From an uncultured Vampirovibrio sp. (GTDB lineage: Bacteria > Cyanobacteriota > Vampirovibrionia > Gastranaerophilales > Gastranaerophilaceae): DNA of 64,000 nt. Position 1 is the first letter of the stretch. Each line of letters opens with the position of its first letter. A model generated the notes under the pieces. It ran no database searches, had not been told where the DNA came from, and saw nothing but the letters and a program-made list of their open reading frames with translations. This document shows, piece by piece, positions 25,898 through 34,111 of this stretch. The DNA lies in contig CAJTNR010000002.1 of the NCBI GenBank assembly GCA_910577635.1, forward strand, positions 61,353 to 125,352, given 5' to 3'. Made by a program: the position numbers and the translations under genes.

Positions 25898-25911
25898 TAA
25901 TTTGGTATAAT
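25884..25911 (+). promoter_or_regulatory. Strong sigma-70 promoter of the putative toxin mRNA
   Basis: TTGATA (25884-25889), a 16-base spacer and TATAAT (25906-25911) preceded by TGG. Transcription would start near 25918, about 86 bases before the small hydrophobic ORF. Confidence 0.7.
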
Positions 25912-26003
25912 AAATATAAACAGGGTAAGCAGCTTTATTTGCAACCTGCCTTCTGTCACAGACTTGTTATGTAGAAATTGAACAGAAAGGGAGGCGATGA
26001 AAG

Positions 26004-26135
26004 ATGATTTTCAGGATTACTGACACCTGTTTGTCAAAATCTTTGATTTTACTGCAAACTGGATACTCGAAGAGTAAAAAAGCGCTATTGCTTATCTTTT
26101 GGATAATAATAGCGCTAATCATTTTAACAAAATAG
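26004..26135 (+). CDS. 43-aa hydrophobic peptide, candidate type I toxin
   Basis: Reads MIFRITDTCLSK and ends in a single membrane helix of about 17 residues bounded by lysines (KKALLLIFWIIIALIILTK). AAGGGAGG ends 9 bases before the ATG. In the leader, CCTTCTGT (about 25952-25959) is complementary to ACAGAAAGG over the ribosome-binding site with one bulged A, so the site can be hidden in a hairpin. An antisense promoter and terminator overlap the 3' half of the unit. This is the organisation of type I toxin genes such as those with 3'-overlapping antisense RNAs in Bacillus. I recognise no homologous family. Toxicity is inferred. Confidence 0.55.
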   Translation: MIFRITDTCLSKSLILLQTGYSKSKKALLLIFWIIIALIILTK

Positions 26136-26185
26136 GGAAGTAATGTAAGCTCTTAGGATTACCGGGCTCCTAAGGGCTTTTCCGT
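26075..26185 (-). ncRNA. Candidate antisense RNA to the small hydrophobic ORF
   Basis: On the minus strand TTGAAG (26219-26214), 16 bases and TATAGT (26197-26192) form a promoter that would start near 26185. The hairpin 26081-26116, AGCGCTATT / AATAGCGCT plus an inner TTATC/GATAA stem, is followed on this strand by six T, a proper intrinsic terminator. The resulting RNA of about 110 nt would be complementary to the 3' half of the ORF and to the mRNA's own terminator. It was found by eye and no expression data are available. Confidence 0.5.
26148..26181 (+). terminator. Intrinsic terminator of the small-toxin-like unit
   Basis: GCTCTTAGGA (from 26149) pairs with TCCTAAGGGC (26168-26177, one G-T pair) across a 9-base loop and is followed by TTTT. 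It lies 14 bases after the small ORF stop. Confidence 0.75.
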
Positions 26186-26243
26186 ATACTTACTATAACC
26201 TGTTTTTTTAAAACTTCAAGACCAAGTTTTATAAAACTATCTT

Positions 26244-27512
26244 TTATGTCCCGCTTGACCAGCTGTTTAGATAATTTTGCTGCTCCTGGGTCAATTTATC
26301 AATTCTAACCCCTAAGGATTCAAGTTTTAGTCTTGCAATTTCTCTATCAAGTTCTATTGGAAGGGTATACATTCTATTTTCAAGTTTTCCTTTGTTTTTA
26401 ACAATAAACTCCATACCTAAAGCCTGATTTGCAAAACTCATATCCATAACAGAAGCAGGATGTCCTTCAGCACAAACCAGATTAACCAAACGCCCTTGTG
26501 CAAGTACATAAATTGATTTTCCGTTATCTAAGACCCACTCATCAAGATTAGGACGGATATTATTGATTTCTACTGCGTGTTTTTTTAGTCCGTTAACATC
26601 AATTTCAACATCAAAATGCCCTGCATTAGCAACAAAAGCTCCTTGTTTCATATTAAGCATGTTATCTGTTGATACAACATTAATATCCCCTGTAATTGAT
26701 AAGAAAATATCACCGATTAAAGAAGCTTCTTTTATGGGCATTACTCGGAATCCATCCATGACTGCTTCAAGTGCCTTTAAGGGGTCAACTTCTGTAACAA
26801 TTACATTTGCCCCTAAACCGCGTGCTTTTTGGGCAGCCCCTCTTGAACACCAGCCATAGCCGCAAACTACAAAAGTTTTTCCTGCAATTAGAATATTAGT
26901 GGCGCGGATAATACCATCCAGAGCGCTTTGTCCTGTTCCGTAGCGGTTATCAAATAAGTGTTTAGTTAAGGAATTATTAACTCCAAGAGCGGGGAAGCGA
27001 AGTTTTCCTTCTTTTTCCAATGCCTGCAATCTTATAATTCCTGTTGTAGTTTCTTCACAAGATCCGATAATATCAGGAATTAATTCTTGTTTAGAACTAT
27101 GAACCGATGCAACCAAGTCACACCCGTCATCAATTATTAAGTTCGGCTTATGATTAAGCACTGTTTCAATGTGTCTGTGGTAAGTCTTGCTATCTTCTCC
27201 AGCAATTGCAAAAACCGGGATATCGTAATATTTAACTAAAGCACTTGCAACATCATCTTGTGTTGATAGAGGATTAGAAGCCGCTAAAACACAATCAGCA
27301 CCACCCTCTTTAAGAGCAATACAGAGTGCTGCGGTTTCTTTGGTAACATGGACAGAAGCAGTCAGTCGCAGCCCTTGAAAGGGTTTTTCTTTTTTAAATC
27401 TTTCTTTAATTGAATTTAAAACGGGCATGTCTTTTTGCGCCCATTCAATATTTTTCCTGCCCTGCTCAGCCAGTGTAATATCTTTAATATCATAGTTCAG
27501 CGTTGATTGCAT
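26244..27512 (-). CDS. ahcY: Adenosylhomocysteinase (S-adenosyl-L-homocysteine hydrolase)
   Basis: Splits S-adenosylhomocysteine into adenosine and homocysteine, clearing the product of methyl transfer. 422 residues with NAD-binding GYGWCSRG (Rossmann loop), the NNSLTKHLFDNRYGTGQS block and the conserved C-terminal segment ending in the LTQEQQNYL region. The length matches prokaryotic forms lacking the long insertion. AAGGAG precedes the ATG at 27512. The intergenic region to the divergent pckA shows no SAH or SAM riboswitch that I can recognise. Confidence 0.96.
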   Translation of the reverse strand: MQSTLNYDIKDITLAEQGRKNIEWAQKDMPVLNSIKERFKKEKPFQGLRLTASVHVTKETAALCIALKEGGADCVLAASNPLSTQDDVASALVKYYDIPVFAIAGEDSKTYHRHIETVLNHKPNLIIDDGCDLVASVHSSKQELIPDIIGSCEETTTGIIRLQALEKEGKLRFPALGVNNSLTKHLFDNRYGTGQSALDGIIRATNILIAGKTFVVCGYGWCSRGAAQKARGLGANVIVTEVDPLKALEAVMDGFRVMPIKEASLIGDIFLSITGDINVVSTDNMLNMKQGAFVANAGHFDVEIDVNGLKKHAVEINNIRPNLDEWVLDNGKSIYVLAQGRLVNLVCAEGHPASVMDMSFANQALGMEFIVKNKGKLENRMYTLPIELDREIARLKLESLGVRIDKLTQEQQNYLNSWSSGT

Positions 27513-27576
27513 AATTATAACTCCTTAAAAGATTATAATTAAATTCTAACACAAAAATAAAATGTAATATCAACAC

Positions 27577-27603
27577 TTGTAACAAACTTTTTTTTGGTAT
27601 AAG
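27577..27603 (+). promoter_or_regulatory. Putative pckA promoter
   Basis: TTGTAA (27577-27582), a 15-base spacer including a T-run, then TGGTATAAG (extended -10, TATAAG at 27598-27603). It lies 38 bases before the pckA ATG, which also has AAAAGGAG. Confidence 0.5.
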
Positions 27604-27641
27604 ATTAATGTGATTATGACTTTTAAAAAGGAGTAAATTAT

Positions 27642-29297
27642 ATGTCAACAGTAGAGTTTTTTACAAATTCACAAGAACTAAAAGAACTTATGAGTGCAGC
27701 TCGTGCTACAATTACTGCACCGTTTTTCGCAAACAACGTTGAGGAAGTTAAGTCAGTTTCAGAAGCTTACAAACTGGCTAAAGATTCTTCAGGAACAATT
27801 GAACTTACAGGAATGCCTGTTTATGAACCTGAAAAAATTGGTTTACCTAAAGGAGCTAACCAGCTATTGTTCAACGACGGAACAGTTGTTGGAAGATGCG
27901 CTGCTGCAAGAAAAATCGTAGGAGAGCCAAATTGCGACTTAGCTTATTTATTGCCGATTATAAGAGAAGCAATCTATGGATCACGCGATAAATTAATGTA
28001 TAAAACAGAAGCTGTTGTTGGTCTGGATAAAGACTTTATGATTAAAGCTCATCTTATGATTCCAGCCGGTTTTGAAAACATTATGTATTCCTGGATGTTA
28101 AACTTCCAGTATATTAATGAAGAATATGCAAAAATGTATGGTGAATCCCGTCTGATTAATGAAGGAGATATTTATGTATTCTCTGATCCTGACTGGACTC
28201 ATCCTGATTTCCCATACGGATTAACATTCTTTGACCCGACTCACAACTGTGCTTGCATTTTAGGTATGAGATACTTTGGAGAACACAAAAAAGGTACTCT
28301 TACTCTTGCCTGGGGTTCAGCTGCAAGAAACGGATACGCTTCTTGCCATGGCGGTATGAAACGCTATAACTTAGACAATGGTTCATTCCAAGTTGCAGTA
28401 TTTGGTTTATCAGGATCTGGTAAATCTACAATTACACACGCAAAACACGGCGGCAAATACGATATTACAGTTCTGCACGATGATGCTTTTATTATTAATG
28501 TTGATAAAAAGTATACAATTGCTCTAGAACCTGCATATTTCGACAAAACTGCTGATTATCCGATAGGATGCGATGATAACAAATACATTCTAACCCAGCA
28601 GAACGCAGGTGCAATTGCTTTAGCTGATGGAAAAGTAGTTTCTGTTACAGAAGATATTAGAAACGGTAATGGCCGTGCTGTTAAATCAAAACTTTGGTCA
28701 CCCAATAGAGTTGATAGAATTGATCAACCCATTAATGCAATTTTCTGGTTAATGAAAGACCCTACAATTCCTCCTGTACTTAAATTATCAGGTGCAGCAC
28801 TAGGATCTGCAATGGGTGCAACTTTAGCTACTAAACGCTCAAGCGCTGAAAGATTAGCTAAAGGAGTTGACCCCAATGCTCTTGTTGTTGAACCTTATGC
28901 AAATCCATTTAGAGTTTATCCTCTATCAGTTGATTATACAAGATTTAAACAATTAATTTCAGACGGAGTTGATTGTTACATCTTAAATACAGGTGAATTT
29001 ATGGGAACAAAAGTTCAACCTAAACACACTTTAGGTATTATTGAAGCAATTGTTTCTAAAACTGCTCAATTCCACAAATGGGAAAACTTTACAGATATTG
29101 AAATAATGGATATTGAAGGATTTGATGCAAGCTTCTCGAACAAAGAATACGCTTCTCAATTCAAAGCTCGTATGCAGGATAGAATCAACTTTATCCAATC
29201 AAGAGAAACTGAAAAAGCAGGAATAGATAAGCTTCCAGCAGATGCACTAGAAGCATTGCAGAAAGTTATTAAACAAACTGAAACCACTAATGTTTAA
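27642..29297 (+). CDS. pckA: Phosphoenolpyruvate carboxykinase (ATP)
   Basis: Interconverts oxaloacetate plus ATP and phosphoenolpyruvate plus CO2 plus ADP. In fermenters it often runs towards oxaloacetate. 551 residues with P-loop GLSGSGKSTIT (about 253-263), the kinase-2-like HDDAF motif and the PEPCK-specific region upstream. Codon choice is closer to more abundant codons than in its neighbours, fitting high expression. It is followed by a strong terminator and is monocistronic. Confidence 0.94.
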   Translation: MSTVEFFTNSQELKELMSAARATITAPFFANNVEEVKSVSEAYKLAKDSSGTIELTGMPVYEPEKIGLPKGANQLLFNDGTVVGRCAAARKIVGEPNCDLAYLLPIIREAIYGSRDKLMYKTEAVVGLDKDFMIKAHLMIPAGFENIMYSWMLNFQYINEEYAKMYGESRLINEGDIYVFSDPDWTHPDFPYGLTFFDPTHNCACILGMRYFGEHKKGTLTLAWGSAARNGYASCHGGMKRYNLDNGSFQVAVFGLSGSGKSTITHAKHGGKYDITVLHDDAFIINVDKKYTIALEPAYFDKTADYPIGCDDNKYILTQQNAGAIALADGKVVSVTEDIRNGNGRAVKSKLWSPNRVDRIDQPINAIFWLMKDPTIPPVLKLSGAALGSAMGATLATKRSSAERLAKGVDPNALVVEPYANPFRVYPLSVDYTRFKQLISDGVDCYILNTGEFMGTKVQPKHTLGIIEAIVSKTAQFHKWENFTDIEIMDIEGFDASFSNKEYASQFKARMQDRINFIQSRETEKAGIDKLPADALEALQKVIKQTETTNV

Positions 29298-29318
29298 TCT
29301 ATAAAAGATAAAAAACTA

Positions 29319-29361
29319 AAAACCGGCGGATTTTAAAATTTCTAAACCTGCCGGTTTTTTT
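29319..29361 (+). terminator. Intrinsic terminator of pckA
   Basis: AAAACCGGC (ending 29328) pairs with GCCGGTTTT (from 29350), followed by a T-run to 29361, about 25 bases after the pckA stop. Confidence 0.9.
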
Positions 29362-29380
29362 ATTAAAAAATTTTAATGAA

Positions 29381-29410
29381 TTGCCTTTATTGTAAATAAA
29401 ATTATATAAT
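29381..29410 (+). promoter_or_regulatory. Promoter of the fliN-like/fliOPQR operon
   Basis: TTGCCT (29381-29386), an 18-base spacer and TATAAT (29405-29410), giving a predicted start about 32 bases before the GTG of the first gene. No flagellar sigma-28 or sigma-54 motif is seen. Confidence 0.5.
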
Positions 29411-29448
29411 ATCTGTGGGGATACTATAGCTTAAAAACGGATATTTCA

Positions 29449-30597
29449 GTGTCTAGACAAAAGAAAAATATTTTCTACAATTTGAATTATGATATCTTCT
29501 TTCCTCAACTTAAAGAAGTTGTTAAAAACGCTGTTGAAAAGTACTGGGAAGTTGAATCAAACGTCTATATCCAAGCTATAAATGACTTTAGAGAAATTAG
29601 GCAGGAAACCCTTATTAAGAATCTGGACTTTTTTTCAAGCCAGATTAAAGTAGAAAAACACAAACCTGTTATAATAAGACTTGGCAAAAACTACATTGAA
29701 AACTACTTAAGTCTTGTTTTAAACAATAAAAGTCCTAATTTTGCACTTTCTTCCTTAACCAATCTTGAAGTTAGAATTCTCAATAGTTTTGCAGAATTTT
29801 TATACAAAAAAATAAATGAAATTATTCTATCTCCTAAGGTTGCTAAAATTAGCGATAAAAGCGAACAGAATATTAACTTTTTATTGGGAGTTTCCTCTTC
29901 AATTGATTCTTTAGGACAAATTGTAGTTTCGATACCTATTGATAGAATACCCATAGGTCAGATTGAATTTGCACCAAGCTTTCAAGATGACGACTTTAAA
30001 AACTGTTCTTTAACTGTAGGGATAAGAATAGGAAAATCGAAAATTACAATTGAGGAGCTTAAGAATTTAGCCAAAGAAGATATTATTCTTTTAGAAGACA
30101 GCTCAGCTTCCAATTTGACACTAATTTCAGGACAATTAGAAGAAAGGTTCAAGGTTAAAGTTAATCCTGACTTAATTATGAATTTAGAAGAACAAGAAGA
30201 TATACAAGAACAAATTAATCAAGAGGTAGCAATGGAAAAAAATCTTTGGGATGATATCCAAATTGAGATAAGTGCAGAGTTTGAGAAGGTGAAAATGACC
30301 TTAGGAGAACTTAAGCAAATTACAAAAGGGCAAATTGTAGATTTGGGATCCGTTTTTAATAATGAAATTTCTCTTTATGTTGAGGACAAAAAGGTTGCTA
30401 AAGGAGAACTTATTATTATTAATGACAAATATGCAATTAAGCTAAACGAGGTGTTGAATGGAACAGTTGCAAAAACAACCACCCAGGCACCTGAAACCAT
30501 AGAACAAACAGAAGAAAAACCGATTGAAAAAGAAGTGCCGCAAGATTCTCAAGAGGTTGAAGATGAAGAGTTTGACTATTCGGATTTTGAAAAGTAA
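29449..30597 (+). CDS. fliN: Flagellar C-ring switch protein with two SpoA domains (FliM/FliN-like)
   Basis: 382 residues from a GTG start. The N-terminal 165 residues are unrecognised and may correspond to a degenerate FliM middle domain. Two SpoA (FliN-type) domains follow: about 180-245 (LTVGIRIGKSKITIEELKNL, IILLEDSSASNLTLI) and about 265-345 (ISAEFEKVKMTLGELKQITK, IVDLGSVFNNEISLYVEDK). A Glu/Thr-rich acidic tail closes the protein. Tandem SpoA domains recall FliY or type III SctQ proteins. It opens the fliOPQR operon, 14 bases before fliO. The exact gene name is uncertain. Confidence 0.8.
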   Translation: MSRQKKNIFYNLNYDIFFPQLKEVVKNAVEKYWEVESNVYIQAINDFREIRQETLIKNLDFFSSQIKVEKHKPVIIRLGKNYIENYLSLVLNNKSPNFALSSLTNLEVRILNSFAEFLYKKINEIILSPKVAKISDKSEQNINFLLGVSSSIDSLGQIVVSIPIDRIPIGQIEFAPSFQDDDFKNCSLTVGIRIGKSKITIEELKNLAKEDIILLEDSSASNLTLISGQLEERFKVKVNPDLIMNLEEQEDIQEQINQEVAMEKNLWDDIQIEISAEFEKVKMTLGELKQITKGQIVDLGSVFNNEISLYVEDKKVAKGELIIINDKYAIKLNEVLNGTVAKTTTQAPETIEQTEEKPIEKEVPQDSQEVEDEEFDYSDFEK

Positions 30598-30611
30598 AGG
30601 AAAAAATAATA

Positions 30612-31046
30612 ATGTTAACATATATTGCAGCTTTTATATTCTACACCCTTGCTATGGTAGGGGTTTTGCTGATTGGGTTTGTTGTTTATAAAAAAACTTT
30701 TCTTATTAACAGCAATACAAACAAAGGTTCGATTAAAATTGTAGATAGTTTGAATATCGCTCCTAAAAAAATGCTTTTTGTTGTAAAAATCGAAAACGAA
30801 AAGTTTTTAATCGCTTCAGGCGCTGAGCACACAACGTTTTTAGCTAAGCTTGATCAAAAAGAAGAAGAAACTATCCAAGAAGTTGAACAAGAAAAAATTG
30901 ATAAGACAAATAAAATCCAAGAACAGTTTAAAGAGCTCTATTCTACTTCAAAGTTTGATTTTAATAAACCAAAACTCAACAAAGTTGATAGGAAAGATAT
31001 TGTTAAAAAATTATTGAAAGACTTAAATACAGAAAGTAAATTCTAA
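30612..31046 (+). CDS. fliO: Flagellar export-gate assembly protein FliO
   Basis: 144 residues with one N-terminal transmembrane helix (about 5-25), then a cytoplasmic beta-rich region (GSIKIVDSLNIAPKKMLFVV, FLIASGAEHTTFLAKL) that is the FliO signature, and a charged C-terminal tail. FliO is a chaperone for assembly of the FliP ring. Its stop overlaps the fliP start by one base (AATGG context), the usual order. Confidence 0.85.
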   Translation: MLTYIAAFIFYTLAMVGVLLIGFVVYKKTFLINSNTNKGSIKIVDSLNIAPKKMLFVVKIENEKFLIASGAEHTTFLAKLDQKEEETIQEVEQEKIDKTNKIQEQFKELYSTSKFDFNKPKLNKVDRKDIVKKLLKDLNTESKF

Positions 31047-31687
31047 TGGATAATGTTTTAAAAGATATAAACCCTGTAATTCAGCTTATGATAACAATGG
31101 CGGCTTTTTCGCTATTGCCTTTTATTTTCGTTTCAATGACCCCTTTTTTAAGATTTACAATCGTTTTTTCAATGCTCAAAACTGCAATGGGTACTAACTC
31201 TGTTCCACCCGCCATTACTTTGATTGGTTTGTCTTTAATTCTTACTCTTTATACAATGGCTCCTGTTTTTGATGACATGTACAAAGCTTATCAAGTCCCT
31301 TATCAAAAAAATCAAAATGTAATTGAAGCACTGGATGCGGGTTCTAAGCCTTTAAAAGAATACATGTTAAAACAGACAAGACAAACTGATTTAGCGTTTT
31401 TTGTTGAAAAAACAAGAAATTCAATCCCTAAATCACCAGATGAGCTTACCTTGTGGGAGGTCGCTCCTGCTTATATAATTTCAGAACTTAAAACTTCATT
31501 TGAAATTGGTTTTATAATTTATGTTCCTTTTATTGTTCTGGATTTGGTTGTAGCAAATATCCTTCTTGCACTGGGGATGTTTATGCTATCACCCCAAATT
31601 GTTTCGACTCCCTTTAAACTGCTTATTTTTATAGCAGTAGATGGCTGGAGTTTAATTGTTAAAGGAGTTGTGGAGAGTTTTAATTAA
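31046..31687 (+). CDS. fliP: Flagellar type III export-gate protein FliP
   Basis: Core channel subunit of the export gate. 213 residues with the FliP motifs FVSMTPFLRFTIVFSML, LIGLSLILTLYTMAPV, FEIGFIIYVPFIVLDLVVANILLALGM (membrane blocks) and PFKLLIFIAVDGW at the C-terminus. It lacks the cleavable N-terminal extension of E. coli FliP. One-base overlaps with fliO and fliQ indicate translational coupling. Confidence 0.95.
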   Translation: MDNVLKDINPVIQLMITMAAFSLLPFIFVSMTPFLRFTIVFSMLKTAMGTNSVPPAITLIGLSLILTLYTMAPVFDDMYKAYQVPYQKNQNVIEALDAGSKPLKEYMLKQTRQTDLAFFVEKTRNSIPKSPDELTLWEVAPAYIISELKTSFEIGFIIYVPFIVLDLVVANILLALGMFMLSPQIVSTPFKLLIFIAVDGWSLIVKGVVESFN

Positions 31688-32178
31688 TGGAAATTTTAGT
31701 AGAATTTTTAGCTAAGGGTTTTTGGGTAATGCTCTCAATTTCAATGCCCTGTGTATTAATGGCAGCTTTAGTCGGTCTTGTTGTGGGGATTCTACAGGCA
31801 GTAACCCAGGTTCAGGAACAAACAATTGCTGCAGCTCCTAAAATTTGTATTGTTTTTCTAACAATTGTAATACTCGGAGGATATTTTATTAAAGTCCTGA
31901 CAAACTATATATACGAAGGGGTTCATATAGCTTTTCAAGTGGTGCCTAAAAACGATTCTTTTGTTCTTCCTAATGATTATTACAAATACACAAGACCCTT
32001 CAGCGCTGAAATGAAAGACCAAATCAACAAAGACTCCAATAGAAACAGCGCTTTGTTGAATGAGAATATTCCCTGGGATAAAAAAGCAATTAAACAGCCT
32101 GTTTATGTTAAAGCTAAACAAACCCCTAATGCTGAGCCCAATTTTATTGAAAGACTAAGAATTCAAAGAGGATACTAG
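31687..32178 (+). CDS. fliQ: Flagellar export-gate protein FliQ with a C-terminal extension
   Basis: The first about 88 residues are a normal FliQ: two transmembrane helices with MPCVLMAALVGLVVGILQAVTQVQEQT between them. The family is usually about 90 residues, but this protein runs to 163. The extra about 75 residues are hydrophilic and Lys/Asn/Pro-rich (PNDYYKYTRPF, ENIPWDKKAIKQP) with no recognised domain. The extension is in frame with no indel evident and is presumably cytoplasmic. It sits between fliP and fliR. Confidence 0.92.
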   Translation: MEILVEFLAKGFWVMLSISMPCVLMAALVGLVVGILQAVTQVQEQTIAAAPKICIVFLTIVILGGYFIKVLTNYIYEGVHIAFQVVPKNDSFVLPNDYYKYTRPFSAEMKDQINKDSNRNSALLNENIPWDKKAIKQPVYVKAKQTPNAEPNFIERLRIQRGY

Positions 32179-32181
32179 CTT

Positions 32182-32961
32182 TTGGATGAATTTTTTAAAC
32201 AATTTGCACTTCTTTTTCCAACACTTGACAATAATTTGAGTGCAGGAATCCTGGTTTTTTTAAGACTAGTAGGATTGTTTCGTCTTAGTCCGGTTTTTTC
32301 AAAAAGTGAAATTCCTGCTATGGTAAGAATCTCTCTTGCTGTAGTTTTTACAGTTATTGTAGTAGGAATTATAAAACCAGCTGCACCCCCCCCTCATACT
32401 CCTTTTTTTCTTTGTATGATTCTTAACTTCCTATTTGGTTTTATTATCGGCTATGTTGCAAACTGTATTTTAGCTGCAATTTCAACAGGCGGTGATATGA
32501 TAAACACCCAAATGGGTATGTCAAGCGCAATGATAATGGATCCTAGCACCAAAGGACAGGTTAGCATAATGTCTAACTATTTTTCAGTCCTTGCTCTTCT
32601 AATTTTTATTTATTCAGGAGGGATTTTCTGGCTCATCAATGCTTTTATTAAAAGTTTCAGCTTATATCCAATGTATAGTATTAATTTTCACTTTGAGAAT
32701 CTTGTTAATATCCAATATTTGAGCGATATTACAGCAAATATTCTTTTTTGCGGGCTCCATATCGCAGGACCTGTGTTATTAGCAACACTAGGCCAGGATA
32801 TTATTCTTGGGATAATATCTAAAACCGCTCCTCAAATTAATGTTTTTACGCTCAGCTTCTTATTCAAACCCCTTATGGGCGCTTTTATTCTAATTGTAAT
32901 ACTGCCTATGCTCATTAATGTTATCACGGATTATTTTGTTTCTTTTGCTAATATTTTTTAA
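32182..32961 (+). CDS. fliR: Flagellar export-gate protein FliR
   Basis: 259 residues from a TTG start at 32182, with AGAGGAT upstream. Six or so transmembrane segments and FliR blocks: FLRLVGLFRLSPVFS, MVRISLAVVFTVI, MINTQMGMSSAMIMDPS and the C-terminal FKPLMGAFILIVILPMLI. An 8-C homopolymer (32386-32393) encodes part of PAAPPPHTP, unusual in this AT-rich DNA. The 3' end overlaps the convergent bioY-like gene by 72 bases. Confidence 0.93.
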   Translation: MDEFFKQFALLFPTLDNNLSAGILVFLRLVGLFRLSPVFSKSEIPAMVRISLAVVFTVIVVGIIKPAAPPPHTPFFLCMILNFLFGFIIGYVANCILAAISTGGDMINTQMGMSSAMIMDPSTKGQVSIMSNYFSVLALLIFIYSGGIFWLINAFIKSFSLYPMYSINFHFENLVNIQYLSDITANILFCGLHIAGPVLLATLGQDIILGIISKTAPQINVFTLSFLFKPLMGAFILIVILPMLINVITDYFVSFANIF

Positions 32962-33612
32962 TCTATCCGCCTTAGGTTTCATGCAAATCCAGAAGATATT
33001 CTTAAAAAACGGAGCAAAAGCAATTGCCACAAGACTAAAAAGAATATCATAAACAATTTTATCAAAACTAATTATTGAAACAATCGGAAGAACTAAGTTA
33101 AAATCAATTACTTTAAACATTGCAAGTACAACACAGTATAAAAACCCGCAGGTATGAATCGCTAAAACTCCGAATAAAGCAGCGCATAATCTGGTTTTTA
33201 GGGTTTGGTTAATATTAAGAATTGTACCTGATATTACAATTGCAAAAACAAAACCAATAAAGTATCCAAAAAGATAGTTTTGAAAATACCCTAAACCTCC
33301 GCCATAGACGAAAATCGGCCAGACAAAAAGACCCGTCAATAAATAAACCACAAAAACAAGCATTGAATAGTGTCCCCCAAGAATATAGATTATAAAAATC
33401 ATACAAGGAACAATAGGGTTATAAGCAACTTCTTTATAGTCAATCGCCCCTTCAACAAGCCAGAGGTGAGAGAAGTTAATTTGAGTAAAAGTTGAAACTA
33501 AAAGGATAAGAAAACAAAGAGCGCAAACAACAAGCGTGCCAATAGTAAGGGGCGTTGGCTCCCCTTTGTGGATATATCTATCAAAAATATCTTTATACCT
33601 TTTGCTTATCAT
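32890..33612 (-). CDS. bioY: BioY-family biotin ECF transporter substrate-binding component
   Basis: 240 residues, six hydrophobic segments, and the BioY signature around GGHYSMLVFVVYLLTGLFVW and YGGGLGYFQNYLFGYFIGFVFA. BioY binds biotin and works with a shared ECF energising module, which is not in this window. Predicted biotin uptake suggests auxotrophy or scavenging. The start overlaps rimI by 20 bases, and the basic C-terminal tail overlaps the 3' end of fliR, so the very end could be variable. Confidence 0.85.
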   Translation of the reverse strand: MISKRYKDIFDRYIHKGEPTPLTIGTLVVCALCFLILLVSTFTQINFSHLWLVEGAIDYKEVAYNPIVPCMIFIIYILGGHYSMLVFVVYLLTGLFVWPIFVYGGGLGYFQNYLFGYFIGFVFAIVISGTILNINQTLKTRLCAALFGVLAIHTCGFLYCVVLAMFKVIDFNLVLPIVSIISFDKIVYDILFSLVAIAFAPFFKNIFWICMKPKADRLKNISKRNKIIRDNINEHRQYYN

Positions 33613-34108
33613 TTATTTCACTATTTATTCTATCATAAAAAGTTCTATATTTTTCATCAAAAATATTGTTACTCCACATAATTAAAGCATCTTCATTGTT
33701 GTCTTGGTAATATTTTTTTCGATATCCTAAAGAATTGAATCCAAATTTCTCATATAAATGTATAGCTTTGAGATTCGATACTCTAACTTCAAGAGTAATA
33801 TACTTTATTTTTTCTTGATAACATTCTTTAATTGCATCAACCAAAAGTTTATGCGCTAACTTTTTGTTCTGATATTGAGGATGAATTGATAAATTAGTAA
33901 CATGGGCTTCATCTACTATTTTCCATATTCCTAAGTAGCCTATAGGCTTATCTTGAGCGCAGACTACCCTATAAGAGGATATTTTATTATTAAGTTCTGA
34001 TAAAAAAGACTCATAGGACCAATGGTGAGAACCATAACACAATTCTTCAATTTGAAGAATTTCTTCAATATCCTTATAGTCCATTTTTCGAATTTTGTAT
34101 TCTTCCAT
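33593..34108 (-). CDS. rimI: Ribosomal-protein-alanine N-acetyltransferase-like GNAT
   Basis: 171-residue GNAT protein. It opens IRKMDYKDIEEILQIEELCYG, then VTNLSIHPQYQNKKLAHKLL (acetyl-CoA loop) and LEVRVSNLKAIHLYEKFGF, which is the RimI-type signature (E-V-R-x-S-N and A-x-x-L-Y-E-K-x-G-F). It probably acetylates ribosomal protein S18 or a related N-terminus. It lies 3 bases after speD and overlaps bioY. Confidence 0.88.
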   Translation of the reverse strand: MEEYKIRKMDYKDIEEILQIEELCYGSHHWSYESFLSELNNKISSYRVVCAQDKPIGYLGIWKIVDEAHVTNLSIHPQYQNKKLAHKLLVDAIKECYQEKIKYITLEVRVSNLKAIHLYEKFGFNSLGYRKKYYQDNNEDALIMWSNNIFDEKYRTFYDRINSEINDKQKV

Positions 34109-34111
34109 CGC

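Noticed and set aside
27513..27641. SAH or SAM riboswitch before ahcY
   Set aside because: The gap to pckA holds only promoter-like sequence and no recognisable riboswitch core.
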